Shown: positions 1-11,719, counted from the stretch's first letter. The stretch: 64,000 bases of DNA from Metaphire vulgaris (GCA_018105865.1 CM030862.1:5791144-5855143); one strand, 5' to 3'. A program made the numbers and translations. Notes: a model not told the origin generated them from the letters alone.

Positions 1-1
1 T

Positions 2-338
2 TGTCCTGAGTACCTTGCCTCTCTTGTAAAGAGACCGCAGGGTAATGACAGTAGATCTTCGCTCCGCTCGAGTCGTGGCGTTAAACTTCACGTTCCTCCC
101 CCATCCAAGACCGCCAAGTTCGGAGAGAGATCTTTCACTAGGGGTAATCCTATCTTGTGGAACTCTCTTCCTGATGAGACCACCACGGCTGATACTCCTG
201 AGCATTTCATCACGAGATTAAAAACGCATCTGTTTAGGTTGGGTTATAGTTGAGATGTTAAAGCGCTTTTGTTGTGGGCCTCAGCCTTGTTACAGCGCTA
301 TAGAAATTGTCAAGGAATGAATGAATGAATGAACAGGG
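2..338 (+). mobile_element. 3' end of a CR1/L2-like LINE
   Basis: The frame from base 5 to the stop at 252-254 encodes the C-terminal tail typical of CR1/L2-type reverse transcriptase ORFs, with FGERSFTRGNPILWNSLP and a final LKTHLFRLGY. A short 3' UTR follows (AAAGCGCTTTTG, then ACAGCGCTATAGAAATTGTC). It ends in a GAAT tetranucleotide tail at about 318-335, the usual 3' terminus of these LINEs. The element is cut by the window edge, so its length is unknown. The same tail module recurs at 40.1, 57.4 and 22.5 kb. Confidence 0.85.
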
Positions 339-1129
339 GCCACTGGAGGAGCCAGGCACTCAATAGAGGGCACGGGCCCCCCATGTGGAGTCGCCACTGG
401 TTTCAGAACTGTTTATATTACTGCCGGCAACGTTTAAGGGGCCATCCATATAGTACGTACGCAAAAAAGTAATATTTGCAACCCCTCCTCTGTTGCACAC
501 CGTACATTTTGGTTACCCCTCCCCCCTATGCGTACGTACAAATTAGCAATCCCCGCACGGTGAAAATTAATTTTTAGCCATAGCCAAAAAGCATTTGTTT
601 ACTATTAAATTTAAGGTTTTTAATATTTAAATAACCGTGGGAACAATAGTCGGGACCCTTTGTTTGACCGTGAGGAAGTAATTTTGTTCAAATCAAATGT
701 TTGCATGAATATACTGACAGATTTTTAAAATTTTTTAAATTCATTGATCAATAATGCCTTCGACCCCTTATTTTGGAAGAGTCCAATATACGTCGACCAG
801 GAAGGGCGCCTGCGTAGCGCATAACGCAGGCGCGTCCATTGTCCCCGCCCGAGTTGGACCTTGGACCCGGCATTGATTCGCTGATCGGCGCTCTCGGCTT
901 ATCCGGGCGCCGATTATGCTATAAGACCCCGTGTTTTGCCTCAGTCGGGACTGGCGCACGTTCTGTCATTCAGACGACCAGCTGAAAAAGTCAGGGTCTG
1001 ATGCTGGGCGTCCGCTGGTCACCCTCTGATCCGAGCATCGGAAGGTTCTAGGGGAGCGACCCGCGGCCGGGGCCTGCTCCGCCGATTCCCGTATCCGCAT
1101 ACGGGCTCTCTCTCTCTCTCTCTCTCTTT

Positions 1130-1870
1130 GACGGGGACCTGCTGAAAATCGTCGCTCTCTTTCTCTTGACGGGGACCTGCTGAAAAGCCGGGCTCGTCGC
1201 TCTCTCTTTCTCTTGACGGGGACCTGCTGAAAAAGCCGGGCTCGTCGTCTCTTTCTCTTGACGGGGACCTGCTGAAAAAGCCGGGCTCGTCGCCTCCTCT
1301 TCTTTGCTCTATACAGGCAAGGGCCCGCCGAAAGGTTGGCTCCGCCAGTGTGTTGCTATATCGACGAGGACCTGCTGAAAAAGCCGGACTCGTCGCCTCC
1401 TCTTCTTTGCTCTATACAGGCAAAGGCCCGCCGAAAAGGTTGGCTCCGCTAGTGTATTTTTCTATATCGACGGGGACCCGCTGGAAAAGTTGGACTCGTC
1501 GCCTGCTCTTTCTGGAAGCTGTGACTTTCTAGCCTAAAAGGGAGAGATTGTTATCAACCATCGTTATAGTGCATGTGTTTTGTTTGATTAACTCGCAATT
1601 ATTTTATGCATGAATAACTGTATAATCTAAAACGTTAACGTAAACTGCGGCCGTCATATTGCATGTATTTGTCGTGCGCGTTAAGACAGTTAATCGTGAT
1701 AATGTTAGAATAACGTCAATGGTAGAGATATAGTAGCTATATTAATCATCATAATGATCGCTGTCGTTCTGATTATCGCTATACAGACAGGGACCTGCTG
1801 AGAAAGCCGGCCTCGTCAGTGTGTATTGTCGATGTCGACGGGGACCTGCTGAAAAAGCCGGACCCGTCGC
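1130..1870 (+). repeat. Array of eight hairpin-forming ~33 bp motifs
   Basis: Eight copies of a motif with core GACGGGGACCTGCTG, then A-rich loop, then GCCGG and CTCGTC start near 1130, 1168, 1215, 1260, 1363, 1469, 1786 and 1837. Each can fold on itself: GACG pairs with CGTC, CC with GG, and GCT with AGC around a GAAAA loop. Spacers are C/T-rich. Two longer spacers (about 1308-1352 and 1411-1456) are themselves near-identical and contain GGCCCGCCGAAA. A diverged relative lies at about 973-1017. No coding frame is convincing. Confidence 0.8.
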
Positions 1871-2194
1871 CTTTTCTTTCTCTTTGTCTTCTTTCTTTGT
1901 TAGCCTTTTCCGCGCTTGCGTTGATTCGTCAGGAGTGTCTACTCCGTTGGTTACTTCTTTGATTAACAGTAATCATTGATGTCGAGATATTGACTGCTTT
2001 AATAAGATCATTATCAAATAACTCTAGTAGGGATCATAATTGTAATGGATTGACCAACGCGTGTGTGTATGTGTGTGTGTGTGCAATAAAATATTAATCA
2101 CGTCTGTGTCTTGTTTCCTAAGGACGGAGGGTACCCGGGCCGAACTGGACGGCGGCCCCACGAGCCTTGCTCCTAATTAGAGGAATTAATAACA
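1549..2194 (+). repeat. Possible solitary LTR
   Basis: The segment begins TGTTAT and ends ATAACA. It is preceded by a purine run (AAAAGGGAGAGA, 1537-1548) that resembles a polypurine tract, and it has an AATAAA at 2085-2090. These are LTR features. No second LTR, primer-binding site or convincing target duplication is seen, and the hairpin motif occurs both inside and outside the segment, so this is a weak call. Confidence 0.25.
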
Positions 2195-2729
2195 TCACCG
2201 TCCTCGTGGCGTTTCCGGGAGAAGGATCAACCGTCAAGGGGGAATCATCTCTCGGCCTCATTGAACTCACCCCCTCCTGCCCCGGAAATACGCCACAATA
2301 CCAGCCTTCTATCTATTTATAAATTTGAATGTACGTACGTACGTACAAATTCAGTCGTGACACCCCCTCTCCCGTACGCTTCCACACGCAAAATTGCCTA
2401 AATCTCAAGCCCCCTCGGTCGTTACGTACTATAAGGACGGCCCCTAATTTGCAACTCATTTAATTTTTTTATGTTACACATTGGTGCATGCATAGCTCCA
2501 TATACAGTGCTATTCCATCACGGGTAAAGATTTCCGGCAAAGTGTGTAGAAAATCTGAGCAAATTTCAGGCATTGTTAAACAATGCCTAACAATTTCAGT
2601 CAATGTCAACATAGCCCGAGTGAAACGGCTTATGTCGACATTGCCTAAAAATTTCAGACAATGTCAACATTCCCTGATTTCACACTTTGACTGTAACATA
2701 TATACACATATACATATTCATACTTTTCC

Positions 2730-3440
2730 GGTGGCGCCGTTTCCGGCGGCCAAGCATGCTCCTGTGCATGGCTCGGAAAAGCGTCGTTCTGGGCGGTTCG
2801 ACGATATGTTGCGCTCGTTTTAGCGCAAAATGTGCGAGTAGTGACCTTCCCGTCATTTTCGGGAGGTCCTCTGCGCTTTTCTCTGGTGGATTAGGACGGT
2901 TTTAGTTGCTGATTCGTCGCCTGTCTGGTCCGCCATCTTGTTTTGCGATTTTTCTATCAACGCGGCCTGGCAGAACCGCAGACTAGATACCCGTGCGGGA
3001 ATGCTGCGACATCCGTTCTAATTGTAACCTGGAATTCCATCCTAAGTCGGATTCACCTAGATCGACGACGGTTTACTCACGGGAGTCCGCATCTCAGAAA
3101 TTCTCCGTGTAGCTGTTCGCCTCGCGGACAGTTCTCAAACATCCGCGGAATTTACAACACCTCATCCCGTGTTTTTGTTCCTTTGACGTGCCTGGTGCGG
3201 ACGGTTCTACAGCGGAAGGCTCCTTTCTACGGGATTGCTGTCGGGGCGTTTGGGCGGCGATTTCCGTCGTTTCCATCAGGGCTGACTTTACGCTGTCTCT
3301 GTTATCCGACGTTCCCCATCGGCATGCCAAAGTATGTCAAAGCGCTTTTGACTTCGACCTTCGTCGTGCGTACGGCGCTGTCTTTAAGTCGTCAAGAAGA
3401 TAAAGATATTCTTATATATATATATATATATTTATTGGTT
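2730..3440 (+). mobile_element. Short non-coding retroposon with a LINE-type 3' tail
   Basis: A C/G-richer block with no convincing protein ends in AAAGTATGTCAAAGCGCTTTTG and an AAGATAAAGATATT/TA-rich tail (3330-3431). The AAAGCGCTTTTGACTT end is shared with other retroposons in the window (4225-4310, 18025-18085) and resembles the 3' UTR of the LINE at 1-338. This suggests a SINE-like or 5'-truncated element mobilised by a LINE. A frame at 2943-3458 is probably accidental. Confidence 0.5.
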
Positions 3441-3924
3441 TCCAAAACACAATTTTGAGCTTCGTAGCCGAAAGTAGTCCCAACGAAAGTAGTAACAAAA
3501 AAATTTAGTTCATAAACACATAGATCTGTTATTGAGACCATAGGCCAGAGAATAAGTGAGTAAGTAAGTGAGTAACTAAATAAATAAATAAGTAAAAATC
3601 TTATACTGTTCTGTTTTATATTTTTGCTTTATCCTTGAAAATTTGTATCTTTAATATATTGGTTTGTCAGTGAGTGGTGATTGCTTTTTTTTCTGACACG
3701 AAAAATGACAGACATTTTAGTCATGGCGAGCCCAAAACATGGGCGTCTGAGGGGAGGGGGTTCAATTGGGAAGTCATGCAAAGAAAAAAATTACTTGTTT
3801 CTTTTGTCACTAGCCCCTGTCTTGCAACCCCTTTCGAAAAATTTCTCTTGTTATCCAAAGGGAAACAACCTTGGGTGATTCAGGGGTCTTGTGGTAAGAT
3901 GATGTGACACAATGCCAGTGTTTT

Positions 3925-4310
3925 TAACATCCGTATTGGGTAACCTGGAATTCCATCCCAAAAAGGCAATTCACAAATTTTGATTTCCTTGTTAAATTAA
4001 TCGGATCTCATGGCACTATATACTTGCTCTTTCATTCATTCTTCTTCAATTACAACATTTTCATTTCATGACACATTTGTTCACTTTAAACACGTCTCCT
4101 ATCAGAAGTATTTGTTCTACAAAACTTAGACTAGTGGGATGGTGCTTTTAAATGCGTTTATAAAACGTGTGTGCTTCCATCTGGCTCTTTACGTGTTTGC
4201 TATCCGGTTTGTGCTTTGCCAAAGTTTGTCAAAGTGCTGCTTTTGACTTCGACCTCTATGATACATAGGCAGGTCGCAGTCAAGAAGATAAAGATAAAGA
4301 TATTCATATA
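3925..4310 (+). mobile_element. Second, diverged copy of the short retroposon
   Basis: It shares AACCTGGAATTCCATCC with the copy at about 3027-3043. Its 3' part (TTGCCAAAGTTTGTCAAAG, GACTTCGACCT, then AAGAAGATAAAGATAAAGATATTCA) matches the tail of the copy at 2730-3440. The middle has a different sequence or a deletion. Confidence 0.45.
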
Positions 4311-4361
4311 TATATTTACCTATATATATTTTTATACACACACATACATATGTGTCTATAT

Positions 4362-4364
<3 letters not shown>

Positions 4365-4412
<48 letters not shown>
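4365..4412. repeat. (TA)n microsatellite
   Basis: An uninterrupted TA dinucleotide run follows interrupted TA/CA repeats from 4300. It abuts the reverse-transcriptase fragment that follows. Confidence 0.95.
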
Positions 4413-4417
<5 letters not shown>

Positions 4418-4490
4418 AGGAATGGCCAAAGCACTGAATCTTGAGGCACTCCACTAGTTAACACTAGCCAATTCTGAATGGACACTCCTC
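4413..4490 (-). mobile_element. Fragment of LINE reverse transcriptase
   Basis: The minus frame reads [15 protein letters not shown], an altered form of the S-GVPQGSVLGPLLF box in the palm of LINE reverse transcriptases. The fragment is bounded on the left by the TA microsatellite and on the right by plus-strand LINE sequence, so it is a small relic. Confidence 0.65.
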
Positions 4491-4499
4491 ATGCCAACT

Positions 4500-5125
4500 T
4501 TTTGTCTTCTTCCCTTTAACCAAGTTTACATTGCAGAATCTCAACTAAAGAAGCTGGGCTGTGTAGAGTTTAATAAGACAGGAGTGAATTTTCATGTCAC
4601 AGCCATTATAGAATTCAAGAATTACAGGTACACACTTGTAGATGCATGTAATATGTATGGTGCTCGACAACACATTGTCATTACCAGATCCCACCCACCA
4701 CCATCCACGTTGGTTCAGAAGACATTGTTAGGGCTGCTTGTGTCCGTAACCTCAGTGTGCACATCGATTGTAACATCTCCATGACAACACATGTTCAGAA
4801 AACGGCATCCTGCTGCTTCTCAATCCTGAGAAGAATTTGAAGCATTCAGAACTCAATTCCACCATCGGTTGTAAAGACTCTAAGTGGTGTCTCTGGTTAT
4901 GCCACGTATGGACTATTGTAATGTGTTCTTGGCTGGGCTACCAAGGCAACTTACTGACAGACTACAGGCTGTCCTCAATACAGCAGCACGTCTTGTCTAT
5001 CAAGCCAGAAGATCAGACCACGTGACACTGCTTCTTTATGAACTTCACTGGCTTCGAGTCCCACAACGGATTGAATACAAATTGGCGATCCTTGTTTATA
5101 GGTGTCTTCATGGTCTGGTGCCATA
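4500..5125 (+). mobile_element. CR1-like LINE, C-terminal RT fragment with frameshifts
   Basis: Across frames the plus strand encodes the post-catalytic part of a CR1-like reverse transcriptase: a VRNLSVHIDCNISM strand (about 4745-4790), MPRMDYCNVFLAGLP, LQAVLNTAARLVY and LLYELHWLRVPQRIEYKL (4900-5090). At least two frameshifts separate these blocks. It ends before the minus-strand LINE at 5209. Confidence 0.85.
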
Positions 5126-5208
5126 ATATAATATAATATATATAACAAGGTTTAAAGTGGTTCAGTAGGGACTGCTCTGTGTGAGAACCACTGTTGTTCC
5201 CGTCCAAT

Positions 5209-6566
5209 CTAATATCCTAAACTACTGAGGTTTATTTTGAACTCGTTTACAGTTGTAGCCGTTACTATCCCCTCATCCAGTTCATTCCATCTGTCCACCA
5301 CTCTTGCACTAAAAAAATGCTGTTTATGTCTCCCAACCCGTTTCTTGAACAGTTTCATGCTTTGTCCTCTGGTTCGATTATACTGCTTCATTGTAAAGAA
5401 TCTTTCTCTTGGCATTTTCCACTTTGTTTGTTAGTATTTTGTATGTCTCGATCAAATCCCCTCTCTCTCTTCTTTTTTCCATGGTTGTCAATCCACAGTG
5501 ATTTAGCCTTTCCTCTTAGGTTAGTTTATGATATCCCTTGATCATCTTTGTTGCACTCTTTCTAAGGTCTCTGTCTTTCTTCAGGAATGGACACCATGCT
5601 TGAACACAATACTCTAAATGTGGGCGTACCAATGTTTTGTAAAGTCTTATTATTACATCCTTCTCTCTGCTCACTATCGTTCTTTTGATCATACCTAGAA
5701 TTTTGTTGGCCTTCTTAGCTGCCTCTGCACATTGCCTAGATGGCTTTAAGCTGTTATGCATGATGACCCCTAGATCTTTCTCCTTGTTTGTAACTTTTAG
5801 TCCATTCCCACATAACTTAAATTCATGATCTGTTCCCTTCTTCCCAATGTGCATCACCGAGCATTTATCTGTATTAAAAAGCATTTGCCAATCTGCTGAC
5901 CACTGGGATAGTCTATTAAGGTCTTGTTGTAAAATTTTTGCTTCTGCTTCACTATCACTCTGTCCACAGAGTTTTGTATCAGCGAATTTTGAAATTTTTG
6001 ACAGTATATCATCATCGATGTCATTGATGTATATTAAAAACAATAGAGGTCCCAACACTGAACCTTGTGGCACCCCACTTATGACCTCAGCCCAATCTGA
6101 ATACTTGCCTCTTATACCTACCTTCTGTCTTCTGCTCTGCAGTCAATTTTTTATCCATCCAAGAACTTTACATCTAATTCCACTGGCCTGAAGCTTGACT
6201 GCCAGTCTTGAAGGAGGTACTTTATCGAATGCTTTTGCAAAGTCCAGGTATATTACATCAACTGCTTTTCCCTCATCTAGCTTGTCATGAATCTCCTCTA
6301 AAAAGTCTAGTATGTTTGTTAAGCAAGATCTTCCTTTAATAAACCCACATTGGCTATCCTTTAAAATCTTGTGTCTCATAAGATGGTCCAATATATTTGC
6401 TTTTACTATTTTTTCCAGAACTTTACATATTATACAAGTCAGACTCACTGGCCTGTAATTTCCTGGCTCCCCACGGTTACCCTTTTTGAATATAGGAGTG
6501 ACTACTGCATCCCTCCAGTCCCTAGGGACTATTCCCATCATATCTGTCAGCTGATTTCTGCAAGAC
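5209..6566 (-). mobile_element. CR1/jockey-type LINE reverse transcriptase, decayed
   Basis: Read on the minus strand from 6541, the sequence covers most of the RT domain: a WRDAVVTPIFKKG start, GNYRPVSLT, VIYLDFAKAFDKVP, GVPQGSVLGPLLFLIYIND, then an altered catalytic box. FAD-TKL has lost the second aspartate of the usual F/YADD. Next come KDLGVI, LVRPHLEYCVQAW and a C-terminal block ending at 5209. The frame breaks at about 6143, between 6073 and 6140, and between 5415 and 5516. With the catalytic pair lost this copy is dead. Its 5' side is bounded by the hAT element at 6575. Confidence 0.9.
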
Positions 6567-6574
6567 TTCTGACA

Positions 6575-7622
6575 TAGAGGAGTGCACGGTAATGGCTACC
6601 GCGGTATTCTGCGGATTTACCACGGTAATTAGGTTAAAACCTGTAATTTTACAAAAAGTTTAATGGGGATGGTAAAAATATGGCAGTAGTACCGCGGTAA
6701 CAGGAACAGAGCTGATGGTAGTACCGTGGATCATAGTTGTGACGTTCAAGCGTTTTGAACTTTATTATTGTTTGAACTTTTCGAACTTTATTGACGAGGC
6801 TTTAAAGTTCATAAAGTTCAAATCAAATTATCACTGTCAAAGTGCTATCTAGGCCACATTAGCCAGGTCGTGTGAGAGAAATTGGTTAGCATTTGAATTT
6901 ATACACACAAAAAGCGCAACAGACTCTAATTTAAGACAGTTGAGAAGATTGTCAAAGTGCATTGTAACTTAGGACTGGCGGATAAGATCGAAAACATCTG
7001 CTATGCCAATAATTATAATAGGCCTACGTCGACTGGTCTTCTGAGACTGAGTCACCTGACGAGGACTAAATTGGAAATTCGAACTTTTATGAATTTTTCC
7101 GAACTTTATTTTTTCTTGAACTTTATTGAACTTTTACAAACTTTAAAAAATTTCTTCGAACTTCACAACTATGCGCGGATGCGGTTTGAAGAATGCTGTA
7201 AATACCGCGGAAATGAGGACGATCAATCTCGTAGATCAGTGATCTTGCGTTCTTTAAATTCAGAGGCCATGCAATTGGACTGTTAGGTCAGGTAATATTG
7301 AAATTGGATCACTTGGCTTCCATTGTTAGTATGCAGTGGGTAAAGAATAAGGGCTGTGTGTTGAACTAAGATCTGGAATGCAGTAGAGACTAGAATGCCA
7401 TTTGAGAACTTGAGCATACTTGATAAGCACAGCAGGTAAGAATCAGTTATCAGAGCCATTTCAGCTGCATCAGGTACGGGCACCGAAATGCGGGGACGGG
7501 AAATAGAGATGAGGGGTTGGGGTGGGGATAGATTTTTAATCAATGGGAACGGGGTGGGAATGGAGAAAAGCTTCGCGGGGATGGGAGGGGATAACAACAG
7601 TCAGTTCCTGTGCACACCTCTA
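6575..7622. mobile_element. hAT-type DNA transposon with 8 bp TSD
   Basis: The element begins TAGAGGAGTGCACGG and ends in the inverted partner (TAGAGGTGTGCACAGG on the minus strand). An identical 8 bp sequence, TTCTGACA, flanks both ends (6567-6574 and 7623-7630), the hAT hallmark. The interior is G-rich near the right end (7480-7600) and contains no recognisable transposase, so it is non-autonomous. It sits between a minus-strand and a plus-strand LINE fragment. Confidence 0.9.
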
Positions 7623-7630
7623 TTCTGACA

Positions 7631-7830
7631 TCAACTCTTTTCAACAATTGCGATCTGCGTCCAGTCTTACTCTTGTTCCATCTACATGCCACGTTACCAT
7701 TGGTGACCACTTGTTTCCGGTAGCGGCTGCCAAAGAACATGTATGGCATCAACAACTATGGCAAAGACACTTGAAGCATTTAAACGAGAACTGAAAACTG
7801 CTCTGTTTGTACGTAGTTATATCCATATAT
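7631..7830 (+). mobile_element. LINE 3' ORF end
   Basis: The plus frame reads LRSASSLTLVPSTCHV, TIGDHLFPVAAA and then LKHLNEN, followed after a stop by LKTALF-like residues. This is the standard C-terminus of CR1-like LINE ORFs, here missing the usual W-N-LP core. It directly follows the hAT TSD. Confidence 0.75.
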
Positions 7831-9940
7831 GAGATACAGGAAGTCTACAGGATATTTTGATTTGTGCTGATGCCTTGTGGCAGTCTGCACATGTGGAAAA
7901 CCATGATAACAAGTCAACAATTATATCTTGTCAGAACATAAATCATTTTAATATTCAATAATTATGACAAACCAATGAATTTGAACAGTGTGCTTTCAAT
8001 ATCCACATATCAAATATTCTGGAATACATGCTTATAAATAAGACTACACTGGAAACTTAACAGAAATAGAACTTTAAAATGGTTAAATTGTCATCAAATA
8101 TAATCAATAGATGATAGCAGTACTGCACTGAGTTTTCCAGCTAATCTTCAACCCACCAAAACATTTTTATATACAAAGCCCATGAATACTGAGTTAGAGT
8201 GGTATATATAGTTCACCAAGCTAAAGACCAAAGTACTTCATCATACTTTTAATTAAAGTGTTTTTGAGAAAAAAAGAGAACTTTATGAATTCATCAGGTT
8301 CATTTTTCCTTGCTGTGACCAAATTTTAAAGCAGTCCCACCACTTATAAGCTTTTAATTATGATATGCCTAGAGCTGGTCAATTTGACCCATCCATTGTG
8401 TAACCATACAAATGTCAATGTATAAACTCTGCCTTTTTGCTATTTGTATTGTGGGCTCTGACTTCCAGCATTGATTGAATTTTCTAATACCACAAAATGT
8501 TGAGTTTTTCTTTCAGGTAGTTGTAGCAGTTAATTATTTCAACTTTAACTAGCAAAATCAGGGCATCAATATGGTCAATTACAAATTTTACATTTACATT
8601 TTACATTTTAAAAATCACTTAACTATTGTGACTTGCTCCAAAGATATCAAAAGAAAATGACCGTTATGGTTGCTTCTTCTTAGCACAATAAATGCCAATA
8701 GTTTCAGTGCTTTTTTCTTTCAGAATGTGATCGAACTACATTCCGGAACCACTTTTTCTAGAATTTTTTGGTTTTTAGAGTTTAAACCAGCTTTACAGCA
8801 CTGCAATAATCCAAGGTTTAATAACAGTTTTAACCAGCACTGGACGTAGACGTGGCATATAAAGTATATAGAACAAGTCAGATACAAAGATGAGTTCTGG
8901 TGCTTTTTCCAGAAAATATGACTGAATAGTACTTATATAATTAATAGTGTTTGAAATAAATGGCATTTTACTTTTTGCGAAAACTTCAATGTTTTCCTAC
9001 ATTTTAACCAAGACAAACTCCTATTTTTTCACTGTAAAAAGGAAAGTGCTTTTTCACAGATGTGTGAACAATCAACAGTAATAATGAGAATAACAACAAT
9101 AATGAGAAGGTACTTAAACTAAGATGCAATAAAGCTGTGCAAAAACGACAAAATAACAAAATACAAAAAAGATCACATTATGCCTAAAAACAACAATAGT
9201 TCAAATATTTTGTATACTATTACAACCAATATTAACCTATTAGCTGCATTACAACTAAATAACTTAACGATAAAAAATAAATATAAAAGAAACTGCAGCG
9301 GATGCTTCTGATGCCAGATCATATCCATATAATTACATACACATTTAATGTTTTGTCTTTGTTTTTCATGTTTTATTAGAAATTAAAACTGAGCTTTCTT
9401 TCTGTAAATGGCAAACTGAATGCTCTTAAATGCTTGGCTAATCATTTCTGGTGCATGGTAGGGACGATCAAACTAAAAAGTTAATTCATGTGCCTCAAAT
9501 AGCTCATTTCAACCTGGGCTCAATCTTCAGGCACTCACACAGTCACCAAGTGCAGAGTGGACAATGGAGGGTCTGTGTAGTGCTTTAGGCTAGTGCATCA
9601 TTATCACAGTGCTATATAAATTGAAGAGTTAGGAGGGATCAATTTTAACAAGTGTGAATAAATAGAGATGATCTGTCAAGTCTTCTTCAAGCAAATAAAA
9701 CTGTTGTAACACTACTGAAATATCACATAACATTTTATGAAATAGTCTGCTAGGATGTCCACAGTGAGGGCATGCATGGTCAGTCAAATGCACATGGGCA
9801 TGCCAAGGAAGGAAGGTGTCTAAAGCCAAATTTTGTGTAAACATTATAAATGAATTAACATAATTTGTTGCCACCTTACTACAGCATTGAGTTCAAATTG
9901 AAGTGACACACACATTAAAAATACAACAAGTCTACAATTA
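7831..9940. other. Unrecognised A+T-rich sequence downstream of the transporter gene
   Basis: No gene, TIR element or long frame is convincing here. At 9590-9640 a CAGTGCTATATAAATTGAAG segment resembles the 3' tail of the LINEs in the window and may be a short LINE relic. Confidence 0.6.
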
Positions 9941-9955
9941 CACATGGGTCTGGAG

Positions 9956-10128
9956 CAGGGATATTTTTACAGCCCCTAACACCTCCCCCTAATTTGAAAC
10001 CGACACCCCAACACCCACCCAATCTCAGCAATGGGCTGACCTATTTTGCTTGTCAGACTTTTTGGGTATGGGACCCCAGAATTTACCAACACTCCCCCCC
10101 CCAATTGATAATTCTAGAAATAACCCTG
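9956..10128. mobile_element. 173 bp hAT MITE with 8 bp TSD
   Basis: The ends are CAGGGATATTTTTACAGCCCC (left) and, on the minus strand, CAGGGTTATTTCTAGAATT (right). GTCTGGAG flanks both sides exactly (9948-9955 and 10129-10136). The interior is C-rich with no coding potential. Confidence 0.9.
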
Positions 10129-11689
10129 GTCTGGAGACAGTAATGGCAAACTACTCTAGATAATGGCTTTAGCCACTTGCCGCGCTGCTTGCCTGACACC
10201 GAAGATCAGCGCCAGGCCCAACGCTCAAAATCGAGTATGGGTGAACCTTTACTTTAACAATTACACACTTCATAATATATACTACTACAAAACGGTGTGA
10301 CAAATTTGGCAAAATGAAGCCAGGTACCAAACAGTTGCAGCAAACAAAACTGGAATGTTAATTCCATATAAAACAGAATCATATTGGAATTAGCAGCAAT
10401 TACACAAAATAAAGTGAAATCAGTTTCACATCACAGCCAAGAGATTGTTTCATGATGATATTAACCATAACTGGTGTTAAATGAGCTCATTATCTCATGC
10501 AAATATTTTCTAGAAACAAATTATATGACATCAAGGCAAAAAATGAGTTTCAAAGCATTCAAATGCCTAAGTACAAATACCTTTAAGGATCTAAAAGAAA
10601 CTCTAACAAAGAGCAAAGTAAACACTTCAACACTGCTTCAACGCTTCATAACTGCTATAACTAGCAATCTCTGAAACAAATTTGAATCAGGTAATATTTA
10701 TTCAAAGTATAAATTGCAAATCTCACATTTATAAATTACTACAGAATAATAAATGTAATTTTGGTCTTTAGGTCATTAATACAAAACCAAAACCAACAAG
10801 AAAGTTCACAAATCTTGCATTTGTCTGAGCTGCTTTTGATTATACAAAAGCAAACTAAGTGAATTTAATGCAGTGATAGACAAAAACTGAATAATATATT
10901 GAATTTGACAGAAGTCAATTTGATTTTTATTTTTGAAATGTTATTTTTGAAATGACTTATAATTGTAATTATATTAAAACCATTCAGAATTTTAGTGAAA
11001 AGCAACAAAGGCCTGTGGTCAATGACTCATTTGCAAGTTTAGACCAGTAATTGATTAGCAATTTCCAGACTTGATTTGATCAGATTGAGATTGAAACTGC
11101 AATTCTGGATGCTGATAAAAGTGATTTATTTTCGTGTACTTAAATTAAGAGATTAATCTGAGATTGTCCATCACTGATTAAACACCACTTTTCAAATGCA
11201 TCTAAATATCGCATATTTCTACAGCAAAATAATCAAAATGCCACGATTAATGATAGTTTTTGTAGCAAAATGCAAATCATTAACACCTGTTTCTGCTCAC
11301 TCGTGTTTATCATCAACTTGAATGATGTTAGAACGACATCAAAATTGAAAAGCTTGACTCAGATCCAGCAAATAGCCAAGTTCACTGCTGGCAAAACAGC
11401 TGAACCCCATATATTACTACTCCCAAACTGGTCCATGCAGCTTTATTTTGGTACTAACACAAACCAGTAGCACAATGCCAAGTAGGCCAATAACAATAAA
11501 GGCTTTATCTTACCATAAAGACTTTAGCTAATTATCCAGCAATAACTGTAATCAAATATTTAATTTACATTACATCTTTTCACAAGCAGTAAAAGAGTAA
11601 TATCATAGACAAACACACAATTGAAATTACATGCAACTACAAGGGCAAAATGAAAGGCATTTAATGTTGCATCTAAGTTTAATGTGGGG
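10129..11689. other. Unrecognised sequence
   Basis: A small C/G-rich block at about 10160-10245 stands out from A+T-rich surroundings and may be a repeat fragment. The rest has no coding frame or repeat I can name. Confidence 0.5.
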
Positions 11690-11719
11690 ATTTTTCTGAA
11701 AAAGGACGGGACTCAGAGG

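Larger units (their letters stand above)
438..2444. mobile_element. Terminal-inverted-repeat DNA transposon, Harbinger-like by its ends
   Basis: The left end GGGGCCATCCATATAGTACG is matched in inverted orientation by the right end (GGGGCCGTCCTTATAGTACG on the minus strand). Both are followed by C/G-rich sequence and GTACGTAC runs. The trinucleotide TAA flanks both ends (435-437 and 2445-2447), which fits the 3 bp TWA duplication of PIF/Harbinger elements. No transposase frame is visible, so this is a non-autonomous or composite element. The interior holds the hairpin array at 1130-1870 and a possible LTR at 1549-2194. The superfamily call rests on ends and TSD only. Confidence 0.6.

Noticed and set aside
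1130..1870. Hammerhead or other self-cleaving ribozyme in the repeat array
   Set aside because: CTGCTGAAAA lacks the CTGATGA and GAAA core spacing of hammerheads; only a generic hairpin is supported.
2943..3458. 171-codon open frame as a possible gene
   Set aside because: No domain or conserved motif; it lies in a repeated non-coding retroposon and runs into a TA microsatellite.
4171..4485. Frames with long YIYIYI runs
   Set aside because: Microsatellite translation; only the [15 protein letters not shown] part of the minus frame is real, and it belongs to a LINE relic.
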